DNA from: Gnetum montanum | Lineage: Eukaryota > Streptophyta > Gnetopsida > Gnetales > Gnetaceae | Reading direction: 5' to 3' | Assembly (NCBI GenBank): GCA_015680685.1 | Contig: MNCI01008125.1 | Location: 149,232-213,231 of the forward strand | DNA: 64,000 bases | In this document: positions 9,521-20,960 of the stretch, piece after piece | Layout of the letters: each line of letters starts with the position of its first letter | Position numbering within the stretch: position 1 is the stretch's first letter | Notes under the pieces: model-generated | The model's database searches: none | Told to the model about the DNA's origin: nothing | The model's input: only the letters and a program-made list of their open reading frames with translations | Translations under genes and position numbers: made by a program

Positions 9521-11589
9521 ACACAAAATCGAGGTTGTGAAGTATCAGGGATGCAGTAAACAATGAGTTGGTGAGCTTCATAAGAGGCTTGAGGTTCCTA
9601 GGTGTCCTCAATGGCATCATAGGGAACTTCTCCTCCCTCTACTCATGCTCAAGATTCTCCATCCACTTCCTATGGATGCACTTCTTCTATGCCTTCTAAG
9701 CATATCCTTGTGCTATCTAATCTATTGATGTTGATTCCTGTTCTTGCATAGGAGTCTTCTTGCGCTAAGAAGTGTGAGAAGATACTTGCTATAAAGAAAG
9801 CATCAATACAACATACATTATAATGTAAAAATAATACCTAGGATGGAAAAGACATAAAATAAATCCAACATAATGCATAAACATGTAAAATACTTAAAAT
9901 TATCACATAAACGAAAACAAATCTCAATAATGTTGGTGGCCCTAATGAATTCTACATTGTCCCAAACATAGCCTTATTAGTTGTGATTTGTCAACATAGC
10001 CTTATTAGTTGTACCCACACTATTTCAAAAGCTCATCTATAAAACATTAAGTGTAGGGCACTATGATCTGTAGGCATTTGCACTATAAAAGAGATTGAAA
10101 CTCATAAATTTCCAAGTGTAATAGATTGTGGATTGCCAAAGGTCGTACTAATAAATTAAACCAGTGACTAAAAATCAAGATGCAAGGGGGGTATGGGTCA
10201 CATCCCGTTACAGGTACTTAACTCTCAAATTAAACTCCAAAGTAATCATGGCTCACAGTTACAGTCATAGTTAGACTATGAGGAACTACGAGTTGTACCA
10301 TATCTACACCTACTAATCCCAAAAAATTCTCCACCTAAGACAAAGAAAATAGGATAAAAAACTAGGAGTAAAAATGAGGAAAATTAATAAAACAAAGGAA
10401 ACAAAAACTTTATGACAAAAGAATAACAAACGTGTTAGTGCTTACTAAACATCAAGACATTGGATGATCATTAAATTAGTTAACTTTTAAAGAATAATAC
10501 AAATGCAAGGTACTACTACTTAGACATTCATAAGCATTGTTTACCAACTTATTCATGTCTTATGGTACTATATCTTTAAAAAATAAGTAGTCTACCCTAC
10601 TTAACGTAGTTTTTGGTGATGAAGACTCCTCATGCAGTGACATGAATAACCTTATCTTGTGTCCATGAATAGTAGAAAGCTTATCATCCAAAACAATACA
10701 TCGCTTAATAGTTCTTTTTCTTAAGATCATTGTTATGATTATGGAATTATTACATTGCCATCAGAATAGGATCCATGAACATGGAAACTTTGCTCCTAGT
10801 ATAGTTTTGTGGTTATGATGGAAAAAGAGTTTTCATTAAAAGCTAATTCTTAGATCTGTACACCTACAATAGGTTATGATTGCTTACTATATTGCCAATA
10901 GAACATGGTTCATAAACAACAAAAACTTTGCTCCTGGTATAGGTTGAATCCCTATGCAAATCATTCCTCATCAGTACTCCCTAGTTTATGTTTTATATCT
11001 CATGATTTCTCTTATTTCAATTAACTAATTAAGGAAGACCCAAAGCCTCAAGTTTATCATGAAATAACATATTGAGCTAACAATATACCTAGTGCAAATC
11101 AAAAGAAGTGTTCACTTTTCCAACTAGAATGCCAACAAAATCTGTCCATGGGATGAGATTCCATCATCCAACCATTGCTCTATTTATTTTAAACATAAAA
11201 TTAATAATATATGATTAAAATTCCTTGAATAAGTAAGCTTCCAAAAATCCATGCCACGAGATTTCAACCTCCATCGAATTAACTCATTAAAGCACTAAAT
11301 ACCATGAAAGCTATGTTTTCATAGACACTACTAAAGAATTGATAATAATAATGACCATTACCATGCATGAATATTAATAAGAACATAATTTATGGCTCAT
11401 AATTACTATTATCCAATACTTGTAGAAAAATGAAACACATAACAACAAATTTATTAACTTTTCACAACAACATAAAACATTAGGATCAAAAAATCTCATA
11501 AAGATCCATTCAAAATCAATCCATGATTAGATTAAATTTATCTTGCTAAGAAGAAGCATCTGTTAAATTAATTTTCTCACTAACATGTA
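9521..11589. other. Non-coding 3' region of element H and flank
   Basis: No frame of note on either strand. It lies downstream (minus sense) of the element H integrase, so most of it is probably that element's long untranslated 3' region. Two partly similar stretches at about 10730-10830 and 10860-10950 share 'aaaactttgctcctggtata'-like wording. No LTR boundary was identified. Confidence 0.35.
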
Positions 11590-12466
11590 AGGGGTCTTCC
11601 CCAAAATAATGTTTTAGTCACTGATCATTTACATGTAAGGACTTAGAACTACCTAGCCTAGAAATGTCAATTGCACCATTACCTAAGACCTTGATAACCT
11701 TATATCATCCCTCCCAAGTAGACACTAATTTCCTAGCAAATTTTTTAAGCCTCATATTAAATAATAAAACTAAATATCCTTTTGAGAAAAACTTCCTCAT
11801 AATCTTTATCATGCCACATTTTCATCTGCCTCTTATGTAAACATTTCCTATCTTATGTGTGCATACAATCTTCATCTAAATGGTTCAAATCAAACAAACA
11901 AGCAAAAGACAAGAGTCCAAGTTCATTTCCAATTAACGTTGCATTCGAAAAGACTTGTTTTGTATAAAAGAAGGAACACGACATTATTTACCAAATACTA
12001 GTTCATATAGAGTAAAACTAAGAGATGATTTATATGAACTACGAATGGCCCATAATGCATCAAGTAAATGATAAGACCAATCTATTCTATTTCCTTCTAC
12101 AAATTTCTATAAAATATTTTTAATTTCCTTATTCATGCTTTCAACCAACCCATTCAATAGAGGATGATTGGTAGTAGCAATACAATGTGTAATTCCCATC
12201 TTATGTAATAATTTTTCCATTATATCATTAACAAAATGGGAGTCCTGATCACCAATTAAAATTCATGGGTGCCCAAAACATGGAATTAAATCCTTTCTCA
12301 AGAATCTAACTACTATTTTTGCATCATCATGCCTAGTTACCTTTGCTAAGATCCACTTAGTAACATAATTAATGAAAACTAAGATATATTTACACGAATT
12401 GCTTGAGGGAAAAGGACCCATGAAATCAATACCCCAATAATTGAAGGACTCACACTCCACCAAGAT
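11590..12466 (-). pseudogene. Element H integrase
   Basis: From 12463 the minus strand reads FNYWGIDFMGPFPSS, the start of the gypsy integrase core with its first catalytic Asp, followed by a decayed second Asp region (DSHF, about 12240) and glutamate helix. A C-terminal WEG-YKVIKV segment and a GAIDI strand lie near 11700-11610. Integrase would insert the cDNA into the host chromosome. Many stops show it is inactive. Confidence 0.7.
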
Positions 12467-12769
12467 AGGTAAAAATGGATTGTCTTGGCATCTTGTGAAT
12501 CCTCCTATTCACTAGCATTGATCACAAATCTTATCATATACATAAGTATCCTAGAACAAGGGGGGAAAATAAAAATGAGAATGGAGGATTTTGTATGAAG
12601 TTTTCTTACTTGCAAAGTGGCTTTTACACACTCCATGATGATTCAAATTAATTACCTCTTCTTGTTCTTATTCAGGTAAACATCATCGAATGATCTGATC
12701 CTTACAAATATCATACATGAATGGATGTTCCCAAATGAACCATTGCACCTTGATTACCAAAGGTTATTT

Positions 12770-13300
12770 CTATCCCTTAGTCCAAGACTTTGCTAATTTG
12801 CATACTACTAGGTAATTAGCAATATCTACATAATAAGGATCTTGAACTTTAGGGATAATAGCCCTAGCCCAACAAGTGAATAGTTGCTCATAAGAAAATG
12901 CATCATGAAACATATGCGATGTCTCCAAATCTAAATTATGCTCCAATCTAGATAAATGATCTGCCACTAAATTCTTAGATCCTTTCTTATCATGAATCAC
13001 CAACTCAAATTCTTGCAACCAAAAGCACCAACAAATTAACCAAGGACTTTTAGTTTGTTTATTATGCAAATACTTAATAGTAGCATGATCAATAAAAATT
13101 ATAATATGAAAACCAATTAAATAATAATAAAATTTATCTAAGCTATATACAACCACTAACATTTCTTTCTTTGTAGTAGTATAATTAACTTGAGTAGGGC
13201 TTAGTATTTTAGAGATATAATAAATAACATATGAAACATTATCTTTACATTGATCTGATACTACTCCAATTGCAAAGTTTGAGGCATCTATCATAAGTTT
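12770..13300 (-). pseudogene. Element H RNase H domain
   Basis: An open stretch of 174 codons with MIDASNFAIGVV at its start, a YYISKIL strand, TTTKKEMLVVVYSLDKF, FIDHATIKYL and ADHLSRLE at its end, which is the gypsy RNase H order including the catalytic D-E-D positions (MIDAS, KKEML, IDHAT). It would degrade the RNA strand during reverse transcription. It is the best-preserved part of element H. Confidence 0.8.
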
Positions 13301-14170
13301 AATGTTCTTTCTCTAATCAAGTCCCTATAAAATTGGTGCTAAAGAAAGATTAGCTTTTAAAATTTCAAATGCATTCTAGCAATCTTCAATCCATTTAAAA
13401 ATAACATCTTTTTATAAAAGTTTCAACAAGGACTAAGTAATTAATGAAATATCTTTCATAAATCATCTATAGAAACCAACATGTCCCAAAAATGCACATA
13501 AATCTTTAACATTCATGGGAGTAACATGGGAGATAACCCTTATTTTCTCAAGATCTTTTGAATTTCCCTCTTGCTCATAATGTGCCCTAACACAAAACCA
13601 GAAGAGATAATGACATGACACTTTTTCTAAGATAATCTAAGACCTCTATCAATGAACCTATACAAGACCAACTCAAGATGATATAAAGCATCACAAAATG
13701 AATCATAGTGGACTAAAACTTCATCCATGAAAACCTCAAGAAATGAATCAATCATATTTGAAAAAATAGATGTCATAGTCCTTTCAAATGTAGCAAGAGC
13801 ATTACATAGCCTGAAGGACATCCATTGAAATGCAAATGTGGTGTGATAAATGTTATTTTATGATGATCTTTAGGGACAATAGAAATCTGACTATAACCAC
13901 TAAATCCATCAAGAAAAGAATAAAATTCATGCCCTTGAAGCTTATTTAGAACCTAATCTAAATATGAGAGTGGAAAGTGGTTCTTGCTTATCCATTTGTT
14001 TAATTCATGAAAATTAATACAAGCATGTTACTTACCTGACTTTTAAGGCACCACTGTAATAGGGCTAACCCATTCAAAATCAAAAATTAGATAAATAATA
14101 CCTACCTAAAAAAATTTCAACAGTTCATCTTTTACCACTTGCTTCATGGCTAGGTTTATCCTCCTACATG
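13301..14170 (-). pseudogene. Element H reverse transcriptase
   Basis: The segment 13821-13627 reads MSFRLCNALATFERTM, then EVFMDEVLVHYDSF, in which one of the two catalytic aspartates has become Glu, then LELVLYRFIDRGLRL. The upstream palm (WVSPITVVPK-like wording near 14060) and downstream thumb (FVLGHIMSK near 13590) are visible but broken by stops. Confidence 0.7.
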
Positions 14171-14546
14171 GTTATTGTCATGTTCTAGCCTCAGCCTCCA
14201 AATTGATATGATTCTAAAAAATGGATGGAAAAATCTCCTACTTAGTATTCAAAGATAACCAAGCAAAAGCCTCAAGTGAATCCATTAAAACCTGAATCAA
14301 TCTTTGTTCTTGATTAATGGTTAAACCTAAACTAATGATTAATGGTTTATTCTACTTAGCATAAATATATTTTAAGTAAGAAGGAAGTTCCTCTAAGTCT
14401 AAAGTTACCTCCGCACTACTTACTATAGAAGAATAAATTTCTAGTTTAAAAGGATCCTTATCATCTAAGGCATCTTCCACTTGAATACATAGGAGTTATC
14501 TTTGTAAATCCATAGTTAAATCTTTGTACTCTTCCAAAGTTAGCAC

Positions 14547-14864
14547 CTAATACACCTCATCCCAATCACATAATTCAAAGGAAACCATATTTTCTACAAC
14601 AACATTAATCATATTAAGTTCATCAAACTCGAATTTGGTATTAACATTATATAAATTAATTGAAAAATTCATATTTATAAATGTTAATATCATCAAGCCA
14701 ATTTTCACATAGATAAATGCATCCATTGTTGCCAACCTGGTCCTACCTAAAATCAAAGAATAAACATTATTGAAAGAAGATGTATAGTAATCCAACAGAA
14801 TGAAATTAGCAAGGTATAAGGCTTTATCCACTTGTACCAAAATGTCCTCAATAATATGTAACAC
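14547..14864 (-). pseudogene. Element H protease C-terminal part
   Basis: 105 open codons with IEDILVQVDKALYLANFILLDYYTSSFNNVYSLILGRTRLATMDAFIYVKIG, spread over the stretch, match the end of the Athila aspartic protease (ILGRPFLAT followed by D/NAxIxVxxG). The DSG loop would lie upstream of 14864 but the element is cut there. Confidence 0.65.
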
Positions 14865-14998
14865 CCCACCCTACTACACCTAGCTAGGGCAAGGTGATGC
14901 CTAGGATCACTAGTAATACCACAATGGAAGCATGATAAACTAAAAATAATGATGTGTAGAAATACATTATATTAAGGAAGGTCAAACTACACAAAAAT
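14856..14998. other. Short insert starting TGTAACACCCC
   Basis: Sequence starting TGTAACACCCCACCC interrupts the element H protease and runs to the LTR of element C. TGTAACACCC is a common start of plant LTRs and also starts the intron insert at 56968. No matching right end was found here, so it may be a truncated LTR. Confidence 0.3.
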
Positions 14999-15971
14999 TG
15001 ATGAGCAGTGGGTACCCCATCTGCCCAACCATATGAATCACAAGCATTCATGCATGATCTAGTCGAATTCAGTAGATGGGACTAGTTGTGTTATTTAGAT
15101 CATTATGCCTTGATTGCAATTCGTTGCCTTCCCACTTAGACTAGTTGTAGCTTTGTCATGTATGGTTTAATCCAAAGTGAGACATATGATTCTTCATGTT
15201 ATTTTGGCCTTATGCTACTCCTAATTAAAATAAAGAAATCAATTATTTAAACTAATTAACAATAAAAATAAAGTCTAAACTAGCCTACAGGTAATGAGTA
15301 TCCATTCCTAGCTTGCCATACATGTCCTAAACCAATGTATCTACTACTGAGATTACCAAGAGTTATGCTACTAGGTGAACCAAGTAATAACACTACTGGG
15401 ATTACCAAGCGAATAATTGTTTATGCTCAAAATTGGTCGTGCTCATTCCACCAATTCATTAACATGCATGGAAATGTAAATATTAACTAAGAACCTAGAA
15501 TATAAATTGAATTAAAAGTAAATTTAATCTAATTCAAAGTGTTGTAATAAATAAGAATCAATTCCGATCTTATTACTATTCATGGAATGTATCCAGGTAC
15601 ATTGCCACTCGAATAAGATGCGATACAACTAACTCAAATCCACACTACGGGCACTCACTGATAGTTCTATAAGACTATGAAATAAAATTACAAGAGTTCG
15701 GGTACTCTATTGACCAAAGAATTTTATAAACATGGTGGGTGAGCATGTATTTATAGACTTTATTATGGAGCTTCATCGACGGCGCCTCATCAACATAGCA
15801 AACACTACATCGACGTGGCCTTGTCAATGAGGCAACATCACCTCGACAAGGCCTCATCAACAGGGGCCTATTGATGTGACACTTCATCAACATTCAAATA
15901 GATGTGACAACATGTATTGAGGCATCAGCCTTGACACAACTATATCAACTTAGCCAACTAATGCTTCATGA
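14999..15971 (-). repeat. Element C 3' LTR
   Basis: On the minus strand this LTR starts TCATGAAGC at 15971 and ends CTCATCA at 14999, matching the ends of the element B LTR. Its right-hand flank (15972 on) begins with a G-run when read in minus sense (catgggggta), the usual polypurine tract before a 3' LTR. A TATA box (tataaatac) lies at 15756-15748. The middle is diverged from B but several phrases are shared. GACG/CGTC-type repeats cluster at 15776-15900. Confidence 0.65.
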
Positions 15972-16395
15972 TACCCCCATGACTGAACAAAAACTTATCC
16001 TTGAGTTAACATGATAGGATCAAGCTTTCCTTACAAAAATTGGGAATGATGGGATTATTCAGTGACACTAACTATTAACTAACTCTAAGTGTCACATTAC
16101 AAAATGATGAAATGATTGAACAGACATTGAAGATTACAAAATTTGCAAAGGTCTTTCAAAAGTCCGTTGAAAATGATTCTTCTTATTGCCACTAGTGGCG
16201 GCAGACTTTCAACCTTGATTGTTATGTTGATGCTTCTTTGGTTATGTAGAACATTCTTGAAGGATGGAATGAAATTTCTTCTCATCGTTCCATGGATTTA
16301 GTAAACATGCAATTCTTGAGCAACTATCTTTTATGTGCTATGATTTGTCCATGGGCATATCCTTCGTTGTCCCCCTCTTGGCTTCATTTTCATGA
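15972..16395 (-). mobile_element. Element C interior next to its 3' LTR
   Basis: Non-coding stretch between the C LTR and the left end of element B. Its continuation lies on the far side of B, from 29725. No ORF is seen; the longest minus frame is 62 codons. Confidence 0.5.
16391..16395. other. Left target-site duplication of element B
   Basis: CATGA lies immediately outside the left LTR. The base-for-base counterpart on the right is CATGC (29725-29729), four of five matching, as expected for an old 5-bp gypsy duplication. Confidence 0.65.
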
Positions 16396-17250
16396 TGATG
16401 AGCAGTGAGGTACTCTTACGTCCAACCATATGAATCACAAGTGTTCACACATGATCTGGTCAAATTTCGAAGACTGTGAGCACTTACGCATAGTATTCTA
16501 GCCATTAAAATCCTAGTTAGAATAGTCGTTGTCCTCTCAACCTCACTTGTGACATTCTAGAACAATGGTTAAGTGAGACTGAGGCATATGATTTTTATGT
16601 TTTTTATTTAATTCTTCTAATATAGGGAGTAAAAGGACTAGATAATTGAAGATTTCACTACTCTATCACTTGACTACTCCTAGCATAAGCAGCCATTCCC
16701 ACCCTTCATTCACATCCCAAGCATGTCCTAATCACTACTGGGTTGCCAGACGTTAAGCGTCACTGGGTTGCCAAGTGTTAGACATATGTTCGAGGTGGTC
16801 ATGCTTATCTATTCTCGTGGACTACTAAAATGTACTGTGACTATAAAGCGATAATAGAAGCATGAAAATTATTTAAGTATTAAAATATTAATGCTTAAGT
16901 AATCTAGTTCAAATGCTGCAAGGAATGTCCAAAAAGCTCGTCTTTATTATCGTTCATACCAATGGGCTCAAGTACATTAGCACTCAAATAAAGAGTCGTA
17001 CACTCTTCAAACTATCTCTATGAGCACTTGGAAAATAATCTAACTCCTGCGGAAACAAACTACAAGAGCTTCATTACAACTTGAATAAATGTAGTGGGTG
17101 CATGCATATTTATAGTAGAAAATGAACTCTGCATTGACGAGGCCACGTCAATGCTTGGAAAGATGCGTCGACGGGGTCACGTTGATGCAACCATGTTAAT
17201 GAGGCTTCGTCAATGCAACCAGTTGACGCAATGGACTGGATGCTTCATCA
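16396..17250 (-). repeat. Element B 3' LTR
   Basis: 855 bp, starting TGATGAAGC at 17250 and ending CTCATCA at 16396 in minus sense, with short inverted ends TGATGA/TCATCA. TATA box tataaatat at 17114-17106. Upstream of the TATA box is a cluster of TTGACG and CGTCAA motifs (17125-17235). It lacks 15 bases present in the 5' LTR near 29075. Confidence 0.85.
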
Positions 17251-17262
17251 TACCCCCATGAC
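17251..17262 (-). other. Element B polypurine tract
   Basis: In minus sense the bases just before the 3' LTR read catgggggta, a G-run abutting TGATGA. This is where plus-strand DNA synthesis would be primed. Element C has the same wording beside its LTR. Confidence 0.55.
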
Positions 17263-17459
17263 TGAGTGAAAACTCATCCTCAAGTTTGGTACAATTTGGA
17301 AGGTATGAGGTTACTAGCAACACACATAGCAAAACATATCAATATGCACATTGACGCTAGCAACACACCAAGTGCCCAAGTGTACAAAAGAAAATTATAA
17401 AACTATGGTGTTCGTGGACAAGTAAATTGAACACCCTGATAGCAATGGACTCACAACCT

Positions 17460-20347
17460 CACCAAGATGCTGAAGCTGCTAAAGGGGGTCATACAGTTCC
17501 TAGTGGTGGTGGTTTTGATGGGCCCTCACCAACTTCAGGTGCATGTGGTGGTTGAGGTGGTGGTTGTGAATGTCCTACTGTTGTTGCAACTTCTAGAGTT
17601 AATTGGAAAGCCCCCAACAGAGCCCTCATTTTGTCTTCTTTACTTCTAGGGTCGTTCATAATCCAAGCAGCTTTGCCAATGTGTGCTAGAATAGGAACAT
17701 CCCAAGGACATGGAAGTGTAGGGAAGAGCTCCTTTAAATTGACAAACTAGGTTGCAAACTATTTTCGTTTGATATCGAATGCTTAGACTAATGCTTGCAG
17801 CCACTAGTAGTCATCCATTTGTCAGGCCAAATTCTCCGCAACAAAGCATTGCCATTCAAAGCAGGTGTAAAGAACTTTGACTTTCGCATTTTCTATTTCT
17901 AGCTTTTGTTTTGTCTCCTTATGCATCTTGAACTCATCCTCGTATAACAAATATGAGGTGGCCACTTACTTCTCAAGGTCTGACCGTAGCCTCCCAGCTA
18001 TAAGCATGGCTAGGTTTGCATAACGAAGGTTGGCTAATTTCATATATTCTATCATTTCCTCAATCTACAGCTCCTTGAGATGACTCTTAACTTGGTTGTA
18101 GGCATTTAATCCATCAAAGATGGGTTGCCATACCTCACCTCCTTCCTTGAGCTGTTGGGTAGCTTGATTGATCGTAGTCTTTATGACTTGGATTTCTTTT
18201 TCATTAATTTCTTTCTACAAGCCCACTTGGTCCCTATAGTGATTTTTCACTCATTCAAACTTGAGAGCCGCATTCTTCCAAGCAGGGATTTCAATAGTTG
18301 TCTTCTATCGCAAGGCTTGGACTTCCTCCATTGACAGGTTGCTATTTTTGGTAGCCAATCTTCTCACATTGGTGTTCACCCTAGCCAGATCCTCCTACTA
18401 TTGGCAAATAAAATCCTTCATTTTTTGATTTTTGAGGTCAACATTGCACAGGCAATGAACTTATGCGGTCAACCCAACATTCTCCTAGTTAACCTCTACC
18501 AAGTCCTTGTTTAGATAATAAGAATAGGCTTCCACTAAGGACTTGTCGAAGATTACCAACTCTCACTTATACTTGACCTTCTGAATCTTGGTTTGAAGCT
18601 ATTGAAAAGCTTCATCTTTGGTGACTTCACGGTTGAGTATAGCCAGATTGGCAAGTTGGGCCCTCAGTTGGGCAACTTTTGTAGCTAAGTGTTGATTGTC
18701 CACCTAAGCTACTTCCAGTTGCCCCTCTAGGATGAGGCACTTGCCCTTTGCTAAGAGTAGCTCCGACTGGGTTACAATGATGTTTTCTGGAAGGTCGAAG
18801 ATAGCCAAAAGTAGTTGCTCAGCTCCCACCAGTTGGTCCAACAATTCTTCGTATTGTGCTACATTGAGTCTACCACTCTGGGTACATGCAGACATATGCA
18901 CATCTCTAAGCCCATGTACATCCGGTACAAGCACCACAAGTGCATTGAGAGCCATGGCAATCATATTAACAACCACTTCTACTGTGACTTCCTATCCTTG
19001 GTGCTACATTACCAAGACAATTGGCCCTTTACCCTCCTCCAAGCACATTTAGAAATTAGCAGCATTCCCTAAAATTTCTGGGAATAATTCCTGGGTCAGT
19101 GACATCGTTACTTCTCGAGTGTTAGGTTCTGTTCTCGCGAGAACCTATGTTCATGAAGCCGAAAGCATCAACCCTGCCCTCTCCAGTAGGCTCACAAATC
19201 GAGCCACTTGTTCTAGATGGCTCAAGGAAGGGAAATACATTGAAGGGTCTCCAGCACCACTGGTTCCCACCTGTTACTCCTGTTAGCACAGGAGCGACTA
19301 TCGAATCTCATGTATGTGCTCTGAAATCATGCATGAGTCTGACCTTGTTGCTTGTGTAGACAGTGGAGGTGGTGGTTGCTCTTCCTCCATTCTTATTATA
19401 ACAAGTGTTTTATCTTTTATCATTTCACGCCATGAGGCAATTGAGGCATGATGGAGTGTATTATTGGCATATCATGTTATCCATGCCTGTTTGCACAGTT
19501 TTCTGATCAGGCAAGGAAAGGGCAAAGCTCGCCTTCCATGTTCATTTTCCACCAACCATTTCTCAATTTCTAATAAGAGTAATTATGGAAGGTTGATAGG
19601 GAATTTTCAGCTTAAACTAGTTCATGCATGAGCAGAGAAGATGGTGACTTTGTTGGGTCTTACCATTGGATTTAAGTGGTAAGATGTAATTTTAGAGTAA
19701 ACTCTTTTTGTGGTGGTCAATGTGCCAAACTCCTTATGGTCTACCCCATAGCACTGCCTGGTCCACTTCGCTTTCACCTCATCGTCTTCTTATTTTGAAA
19801 TTTCTACCACATCAACCCCATTCTCAAGCAACCCAAGAGCTTGCATGATTATCTCTACAAAGTAAGACACATGGATGTATTTGATTCTTACTCGCAACCC
19901 CAGCTGCCAATTTGTCTAGAAGAGATAGGTTTCCCCTAGATACCACTCACCACTAGACGTGATGATTGGCCACATGGGAGAAGTCTACAGCTAAGTTTTA
20001 ACTTCTTCTGGTGCACTTTCTAGGAATGGTTCGAAGTTTAATTCTTGAAGGATAGTTCATTGCAGCTCTTTTGACTTGATAGCGTCAAGGCAGGCCCTAG
20101 TCAAGGTGACCTCAAGCTATGGCACTCTCACTAGGGTCTCGTCCCCACACAATTGTTTTGTGGGAACCTCTTCCTTAGGAATTTGATGAATAGATTCCAC
20201 GTCGAGTTCCTTGTGAAGAAGGCCAGTTGCATGTGAGCCCTGTGCACGCTCCTGAGGTTGCATGCCTCACCCCCTTTTGGTCCTAGGTTGCTTCTCCTGA
20301 GGTTGTGATGGTTCTTCCTTCCTTGGACACCTTGGTTTTGGTGCCAT
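17460..20347 (-). pseudogene. Element B extra 3' ORF: globular plus coiled-coil protein
   Basis: A long decayed frame begins with an ATG at 20347 directly after a splice-acceptor-like ttacag. The first part is basic and Pro-rich (MAPKPR). A folded-looking region follows (19980-19500) with phrases such as PMWPIITSSGEWYL and SYHLNPMVRPNKVT. From about 18870 to 17500 it is a Glu/Lys/Leu-rich coiled coil, ending PCPWDVPILAHIGKAAW. The same protein is encoded by element D (47568-49014 and 52650-53890) in the same order. Full length would be about 950 residues; 10 or more stops interrupt it. I do not recognise the family. It is not an envelope protein with a clear signal or membrane anchor. Extra ORFs after integrase are known in Athila/Tat elements, but the function of this one is unknown. 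Confidence 0.65.
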
Positions 20348-20704
20348 CTGTAATCACAACATAACCACGAATTAAAATGTATGCATGGTGTCCAAAATGG
20401 TAATAATATACCTCTCATGATGCCCCAGCCATGACAGTAACACATGCATTCTGTTGGATCTAGGGTGGTATATGTACCATTACATGTGGCATCCCAGAGT
20501 GTAGCTAAAGGGTTATGAGTTAAAGCTAATTCTTGGATTAACCCTAAGAGACGTTTTGACTAACCCTAGGAGGCATTAAGGCTTTGATGCATTAAGTCAT
20601 GTTAAGTCTTGTTAAGTCTTCAATGCCTTAAGTCGCGCTAAGTCTTGGATTAGCCATATTGTCACAATATATAGAATCATGGGCCCCCATGACATAGAGC
20701 ATAC
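20348..20704 (-). other. Predicted intron before the element B extra ORF
   Basis: Minus-sense donor AAAG|GTATGC at 20705/20704 and acceptor GATTACAG|ATG at 20348/20347 bound a 357-bp interval. Element D has AGAG|GTAAGC and ATCATAG|ATC in matching places (47276/47277 and 47567/47568), with similar bases on both sides of each site. Splicing would join a leader exon to the ORF. Confidence 0.55.
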
Positions 20705-20960
20705 CTTTGGTAGCAAAAGGATGAAAGAACAACTGGATTGGGACAAACAGTAGAAAGGTTGTGTGCCTAAGAAGGATATTGGACGCAGAAAATTTGAAAA
20801 AATCCCCTAGTGTTATGAGCAAATGGACAAAATTCTAAAGCACGACAGGAGTATATATAGTAGTTTGGGTGCTACGTTGATAGGGCTGTGTAAATAGGGC
20901 TGCGTAAAAGCAGGTGGCTACGTATATGGGACTGTGTCGATGCAGCTATTCCGCTACGTT
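20705..20960 (-). promoter_or_regulatory. Internal promoter-like region and leader exon, element B
   Basis: In minus sense a cluster of ACGTTGAC/CTACGT motifs (20960-20870) precedes a TATA box (tatatat, 20858-20852), then a leader with a G-run and T-run phrase (aggggattttttcaaatttt) found also in element D, then the donor at 20705. TATA-to-donor distance is 153-154 bases in both elements. The motif cluster plus TATA resembles the U3 of this family's own LTRs. Confidence 0.55.

Larger units (their letters stand above)
11590..14864 (-). mobile_element. Athila-like gypsy pol remnant (element H)
   Basis: Protease end, RT, RNase H and integrase follow one another on the minus strand from 14864 to 11590, the order of Ty3/gypsy pol. 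The RT box reads FMDEVLVHYDSF, a mutated form of the FMDDFSVYGxSF phrase typical of Athila elements. Stops and shifts are numerous. It differs in sequence from elements A, B and D, so it is another subfamily. Its upstream part is cut at 14864 by a segment beginning TGTAACACCCC. Confidence 0.75.
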
